DNA of 64,000 bases from positions 310,001-374,000 of the forward strand of contig CBDBDN010000005.1 in assembly GCA_965203855.1 (NCBI GenBank), given 5' to 3'. How positions within the stretch are numbered: the first letter of the stretch is position 1; each line of letters opens with the position of its first letter. Origin of the DNA: Bin87 sp965203855 (GTDB taxonomy: Bacteria; Chloroflexota; Dehalococcoidia; Lucifugimonadales; UBA3495). A program made the position numbers and the translations under genes. This document shows, piece after piece, positions 60,369 through 64,000 of this stretch. The notes under the pieces are model-generated. The model ran no database searches. It saw nothing but the letters and a program-made list of their open reading frames with translations, and was not told the DNA's origin.

Positions 60369-61058
60369 ATGAACGGCGCCAACTTGCCCGCTACATATAC
60401 CGCCGTTGCCCTGGCGGAAAAATGGGAACGCTGCAATCCCGATACCACCCGCACCAGCAACCTCGGCCTGCGTATGCGCCGCGCCATCAGCTGGCTGCAA
60501 CGCGCCGAGCAGGAACCCGACGACCCGGACGCCGCATTCATTTTCTACTGGATCGCATTCAACGCCGTCTATGGCGAGGACCGTCCCGAGGATTATGACC
60601 GCACCGGGCGAGAACGCGACACGTTCCAGCGGTATTTTGCGAAAGTGGTCGCTTTGGACACGGACAACTCAATCTACGCGGCCGTTTGGGAAAAATTCAC
60701 GGACTCGGTTCGGGGATTCTTGGAAAATCGGTTTGTCTTTGCTCCATTTTGGAAATCACGCAACCGCAACGCCCAAAACCCGGACTGGCAGCGTATGTTT
60801 GACAACAGCCGGCGAAAAGAAACTTGGGCATTTGTAGATAAGGACGCCGTCGCTATCCTGGACGCCCTGTTCGACCGTCTCTATGTCCTCCGCAACCAGC
60901 TGCTGCACGGCGGCGCAACCTGGCAAGGCAGCGTCAACCGCAGCCAGGTGCAGGATGGCGCCGCCATCATGGCGTTCCTCGTCCCCCATTTCATCAACCT
61001 GATGATAGACCATCCGCACATTGACTGGGGCAGCCCCCGCTACCCGGTAAGGCGCTGA
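60369..61058 (+). CDS. HEPN-family protein (ApeA/RloC-like type), putative RNase
   Basis: 229 residues. IFYWIAFNAVYGEDRPEDYD and the late LRNQLLHGGATWQGSVNRSQ contain the HEPN Rx4-6H motif (RNQLLH), which in active members is the RNA-cleaving site. The final helix ends FLVPHFINLMID. GGAGGG is 7-8 bases before the ATG at 60369. TATAAT lies at 60315-60320. It sits between purB and a toxin-antitoxin-like pair and has no partner beside it, so defence or stress use is inference. Confidence 0.75.
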   Translation: MNGANLPATYTAVALAEKWERCNPDTTRTSNLGLRMRRAISWLQRAEQEPDDPDAAFIFYWIAFNAVYGEDRPEDYDRTGRERDTFQRYFAKVVALDTDNSIYAAVWEKFTDSVRGFLENRFVFAPFWKSRNRNAQNPDWQRMFDNSRRKETWAFVDKDAVAILDALFDRLYVLRNQLLHGGATWQGSVNRSQVQDGAAIMAFLVPHFINLMIDHPHIDWGSPRYPVRR

Positions 61059-61093
61059 TCAGCCTGCTATCCGGCAAGACGCAGTAATCGCGG

Positions 61094-61603
61094 TTAGCGC
61101 CGGGTACGCCAGTCCGTCCGAAAATCCAGTTCGCGTATCAACCCAAAAATGTTGCTGTGGCGCACATTAAAATCATCGCATACGTCAGGCACTTTGCGGT
61201 TGGAGCCGCGCTTGCTGGGGCGGGAGGTTTCGTTGCTGATTACGCTTCGGCCGGCAGGGTCGGTCAGAGCATAAGCAATCAAAAAAGGATCTCGGCCGAT
61301 TTTCTCAATATCAACATCGGTCAGGCCGTTGCCATAGCCTTGCTCAGTTACCAGAGCAACTAAATCCCGGCGAACTTCCTCGTCCAGCAGCAGCGCATCC
61401 CGGTTTGCCCGCAGCCAATCTACTACGGCATCCTGCCGTTCTGGCGGCGGATTTACTATTTCCTCGTAGATGTCCAGCGGAATCTTGACCAAGCCCCGCT
61501 CCCCTATTGCAGCGAGCCAGTCCCAAAACTCCGGCACCCGATCTATCGGGTAGTAATCGCGGTTAGCGTCGATCAGTACATTAGCATCCAGCAGGTAAAG
61601 CAT
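61094..61603 (-). CDS. DUF4411 PIN-like protein, putative toxin
   Basis: 169 residues. MLYLLDANVLIDANRDYYPI then FWDWLAAIGERGLVKIPL and IYEEIVNPPPE give the first Asp and the Glu of a PIN-like site; FLIAYALTDP and RSVISNETSRPSKRGSNRKV are DUF4411 blocks. KVPDVCDDFNVRHSNIFGLI closes the fold. It follows the XRE/ImmA gene by two bases, the same arrangement seen for DUF4411 in other bacteria. A toxin role is family-based inference. Confidence 0.75.
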   Translation of the reverse strand: MLYLLDANVLIDANRDYYPIDRVPEFWDWLAAIGERGLVKIPLDIYEEIVNPPPERQDAVVDWLRANRDALLLDEEVRRDLVALVTEQGYGNGLTDVDIEKIGRDPFLIAYALTDPAGRSVISNETSRPSKRGSNRKVPDVCDDFNVRHSNIFGLIRELDFRTDWRTRR

Positions 61604-61605
61604 AA

Positions 61606-62802
61606 CTACCTCTCGGACGGATGGCCAATGTTGAGGATCGGTTGCACCTGGCGGGATTTTACCCCTAGTATCCGGGCTGCTTTGGCGGTGGAAAGGGCAT
61701 CGTCCGCCATCATTCGGCGCACCAGTTCGGTGATGCGACTGCCCAAACGATGGCGCCGGACGACATAATAATTCGGCCCGCTTTCCCGCTCTCTGGACTG
61801 AATGCGCTGGCGTTCCTTTTCTTGTCGCCACTGCTGACGATATGTAGCGCAAAGACGATGATAAAATTCCTGGCTGATGCACCCCAGGCGATGCGCTTTG
61901 TAAGCCACCATTGCGCGGCTAACTTTGCATTCGCCAGCCAAATCGGCGATGCTTGCCGACAGATAATTGAAATCGCTGTCGCTGAAAACTGCCGCATCAA
62001 AATCACTGGTCGGCAGCAAAAACTCGCCGGCCACGTCGTCGCAAAATCGTTCAATCACGCTGCTTCCTTGCGCGCTGCCTACGCCGGTCTGCCCCAGCAG
62101 CAAATGCACCGTCTCATGCAGCAATGTGAATGACCATGCCGGGCGGGCGTCCTGGTCATTAATAACTATAAAGGGCGCTACCGTATCGGCGATAGAAAAC
62201 CCGCGAAAAACATTCGTGTCCATTGCGGTATGATAGTTGCCCAAATCACCCTTAATCAGTACGAATATACCTGCTTTTTCCGCACTCATCCGCAGCAGAT
62301 TAAAGGCAGCGGACGCATTGGGCTGCGCCCGGTATGTCGCCAAGTCAACTTCCAGCAGGTGTTGCAGCGATGCCAGGACAGCCGCTGGCCCATCCCCAAT
62401 GGTGTGCGCGCCAATGAAATCCAGAGGCTCGGCTTCGTCTTCTTCATCCAGGACGGAGCGCACCATGCTTTGCCGTGCCCGCACATCCCGCACCAGCGCA
62501 TCCAGCAAGGCTTCGTCCGCAGCTGAATGCTCTGCCGGCAAAGTGCGAAAATCTACTCCCCGATCCCCTTTCGCCGGCGGCTGCGACAAGTAGAAAGCGA
62601 GCAGCGGACGGCGGTACTGCTGCGACATTTTGACCAGCCGGCTGCGGCTTGGTTCCGCTGCGCCCGTTTCCAAAGCGGCGAGTTTGCTTACCGCTGAGGA
62701 TCGCCCAGAGTCGCTGAGTCCCAATTTACGGGCTGCTTCCTCTGGCGTCAGACCGGCGGTTTCCCGCGCCCAAACTAGTATTTCCGGGTTAACCCTGGGC
62801 AT
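61606..62802 (-). CDS. XRE-family regulator with ImmA/IrrE metallopeptidase domain
   Basis: 398 residues. Residues 1-65 form a helix-turn-helix (ILVWARETAGLTPEEAARKL). A middle region leads to an ImmA/IrrE domain with the zinc-binding HETVH (229-233). FCDDVAGEFLLPTSDFDAAV follows, as is usual. The last ~40 residues contain a further helix-turn-helix-like TAKAARILGVKSRQVQPIL. Such proteins repress and, after stress, cleave or release partners; here the DUF4411 gene downstream is the likely partner. The ATG at 62802 is chosen because the helix-turn-helix starts there. Confidence 0.8.
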   Translation of the reverse strand: MPRVNPEILVWARETAGLTPEEAARKLGLSDSGRSSAVSKLAALETGAAEPSRSRLVKMSQQYRRPLLAFYLSQPPAKGDRGVDFRTLPAEHSAADEALLDALVRDVRARQSMVRSVLDEEDEAEPLDFIGAHTIGDGPAAVLASLQHLLEVDLATYRAQPNASAAFNLLRMSAEKAGIFVLIKGDLGNYHTAMDTNVFRGFSIADTVAPFIVINDQDARPAWSFTLLHETVHLLLGQTGVGSAQGSSVIERFCDDVAGEFLLPTSDFDAAVFSDSDFNYLSASIADLAGECKVSRAMVAYKAHRLGCISQEFYHRLCATYRQQWRQEKERQRIQSRERESGPNYYVVRRHRLGSRITELVRRMMADDALSTAKAARILGVKSRQVQPILNIGHPSER

Positions 62803-62912
62803 TTCAGACACGCCATACTTGGTAGCGGATAGCGGCATTATAGGGAACGATGCCAAAATCTGCCAGGATTGCTTATCTACTCCGACCTGGCCGTATCGGC
62901 GACGCGATACGG

Positions 62913-63626
62913 TCAACCACTAACATACTCCCGCACCGCCTCCAATACCCCCACAAAATCCGTAAATGGCCGCCAGGCGATCCCCGCCGCATCGCACAGC
63001 TCGGCCAATTGCCGGTGGGCCAGGACGGCATCGGCAATCTCCGCCGCCTCAAAATCGGAGCGGCCGTCGCCCATAAAGAATACATAATGCCCGGCATCTT
63101 GGAACTGCCGCACGATGCGCGCCTTGCTGTTGCCCCGTTCCGGCGCATCCGGGTAGGGGAAATCGTAGCGATAGCCGGCGATGCGCCCGGCATCGTCAAA
63201 GTCGGTCGCTACGGCGTACACCGGAATAGCGGGGCCGCCGATGCCGTCCAGCAGGGCCTGGATGTAAAAGTCCAGGCCCTGGCTGACAATCACCAACGGA
63301 ATATCCCATTGTCGGCAGAAGTGCCAGAGTTCGGCGAAACCGGGGCGGAAATCGGCGTTGGCCCGCACGAAATCCTGCATCTCCCTTTTGGATGCCGTTA
63401 TATCCAGGAAAGTGATTTCCTGGTAATCCTTCAGCGACAGTTCGCCGTCGCGAAACCGCTGCCGCACTTCCTGCCAGTTGGGAGCTCCGAACCGATGCAG
63501 CAGCAGCTCGGCCACATTCTGCACGGCGGCGGTGTCGTCAAAGTCGGTAAGCACCGCCGGCGGCCGGACGGAACAAGCGTCGTTCCCGCCGGCCCGGTTC
63601 GGGTTGGCGTCAGTGTCAGCGTTCAC
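62913..63626 (-). CDS. HAD-superfamily phosphatase (MtnX-like)
   Basis: About 237 residues. VLTDFDDTAAVQNVAELLLH holds the nucleophile motif DxDxT, VIVSQGLDFYIQALLDGIG the Ser/Thr motif, and YVFFMGDGRSDFEAAEIADA motif IV. Together they resemble MtnX and related phosphoserine-phosphatase-type HADs. No methionine-salvage neighbour is seen, so MtnX activity is not established. The start is uncertain: the frame is open to 63668, and a GTG at 63626 overlaps the purE end. The first ~25 residues are low-complexity. Confidence 0.75.
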   Translation of the reverse strand: MNADTDANPNRAGGNDACSVRPPAVLTDFDDTAAVQNVAELLLHRFGAPNWQEVRQRFRDGELSLKDYQEITFLDITASKREMQDFVRANADFRPGFAELWHFCRQWDIPLVIVSQGLDFYIQALLDGIGGPAIPVYAVATDFDDAGRIAGYRYDFPYPDAPERGNSKARIVRQFQDAGHYVFFMGDGRSDFEAAEIADAVLAHRQLAELCDAAGIAWRPFTDFVGVLEAVREYVSG

Positions 63627-64000
63627 GGAGGGACTGCCGGTACTGGTCCAGGGCGTCGCGGATCGCATCGTACTTCAGCGCCAGAATTGCGGCGGCGAAG
63701 TAGGCGGCGTTGCGCGCGCCCCAGCCGCCGACCGCCATCGCCGCTACCGGAATGCCCGGCGGCATCTGCGCGGTGGACAGCAGCGCATCCCAGCCGTTCA
63801 GCTCGCTGGAAGTCAGCGGAATGCCAATCACCGGCAGGGTGGTTTGGCCGGCCAAGGCGCCGGCCAGCGCCGCCGAGCCGCCGGCGGCGGCAATCAGCAC
63901 TTCGATGCCCCGTTCCCGCGCGGCGGCGGCGTATTCGTGGACGCGTTCCGGCGTGCGGTGCGCCGACATTACCCGGACTTCGTAGTCAATGCCCAGGGAT
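63616..64000 (-). CDS. purE: N5-CAIR mutase PurE, partial
   Basis: The gene is cut by the right edge; about 128 residues are seen. DYEVRVMSAHRTPERVHEYA and GIEVLIAAAGGSAALAGALA, QTTLPVIGIPL then LLSTAQMPPGIPVAAMAVGG match class I PurE, with the catalytic His in SAHRTP and the MP-P-G-P block. It makes CAIR from N5-CAIR. Its end overlaps the HAD gene. With purC, purB and purS it shows a purine cluster that probably extends to the right (purK, purD or purL). Confidence 0.93.
   Translation of the reverse strand, partial: SLGIDYEVRVMSAHRTPERVHEYAAAARERGIEVLIAAAGGSAALAGALAGQTTLPVIGIPLTSSELNGWDALLSTAQMPPGIPVAAMAVGGWGARNAAYFAAAILALKYDAIRDALDQYRQSLRER

Overview
This is a GC-rich bacterial window with many GTG and TTG starts, compact clusters with ATGA-type overlaps, and a bacterial tRNA-Phe whose CCA end is encoded. 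No ribosomal marker is present. The gene mix is an F420-type luciferase-like oxidoreductase, dipeptide ABC transport, OFA-type MFS carriers, a split sulfopyruvate-decarboxylase-like enzyme, PurS/PurC/PurB/PurE, DUF3105 proteins, several Uma2 nucleases and many toxin-antitoxin modules. It best suggests an uncultured Chloroflexota bacterium (SAR202/Dehalococcoidia-like). That assignment is inference.

Layout. 0-10 kb: an accessory stretch with two Uma2 proteins, an alpha/beta hydrolase, a seven-box BNR protein, a DNA methyltransferase fused to a nuclease domain beside a ruined hicBA locus, a BrnT-like pair, and a TPP enzyme. An ORF-poor segment with an RNA-like fold and tRNA-Phe follows. 10-21 kb: an OFA transporter, a HEPN/PaREP1-like pair, and a complete but interrupted dipeptide ABC operon. 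The operon reads SBP-dppB-[108 aa+dcd]-dppC(frameshifted)-[Uma2 x2]-dppD-dppF on the minus strand. 21-25 kb: cupin, an exact 84-bp tandem repeat running into the start of a second MFS gene, and a membrane gene with an in-frame amber codon. 25-31 kb: an acetyl/propionyl-CoA synthetase, then a row of toxin-antitoxin modules, some broken (hicA with a T7 frameshift, a vapC ghost), and a stand-alone HsdR_N-like nuclease.

31-54 kb is the most unusual part. It holds UspA, DapB, two tandem ZomB/AftB-like GT-C membrane proteins, a ComDE-like decarboxylase, a membrane protein with a G14 tract, a 2-oxoacid dehydrogenase operon (E1alpha, E1beta, E2, LipB) split by coiled-coil membrane genes, two tandem SGNH proteins and a 1189-aa GT-C protein. 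Four of these large membrane proteins carry nine copies of one ~110-residue C-terminal module with two conserved cysteines, an FFLH-like core and a TGQY...RLWE end. I cannot assign it to a named family. Two homopolymer tracts (G14 and C11) lie in the 5' parts of genes here, as in phase-variable surface loci. Two tandem duplications each copied the 5' end of the next gene. A degenerate IS1-type element lies at the edge.

54-64 kb is mostly housekeeping: a monooxygenase-fold protein, thiol-redox proteins, and the purine genes purS, purC, purB and purE interleaved with two DUF3105 proteins, a HEPN protein and a DUF4411/XRE-ImmA pair.

Several genes carry single-base or homopolymer frameshifts (hicB, dppC, hicA, the G14 gene). 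They may be real decay, phase variation or assembly error; reads would decide.
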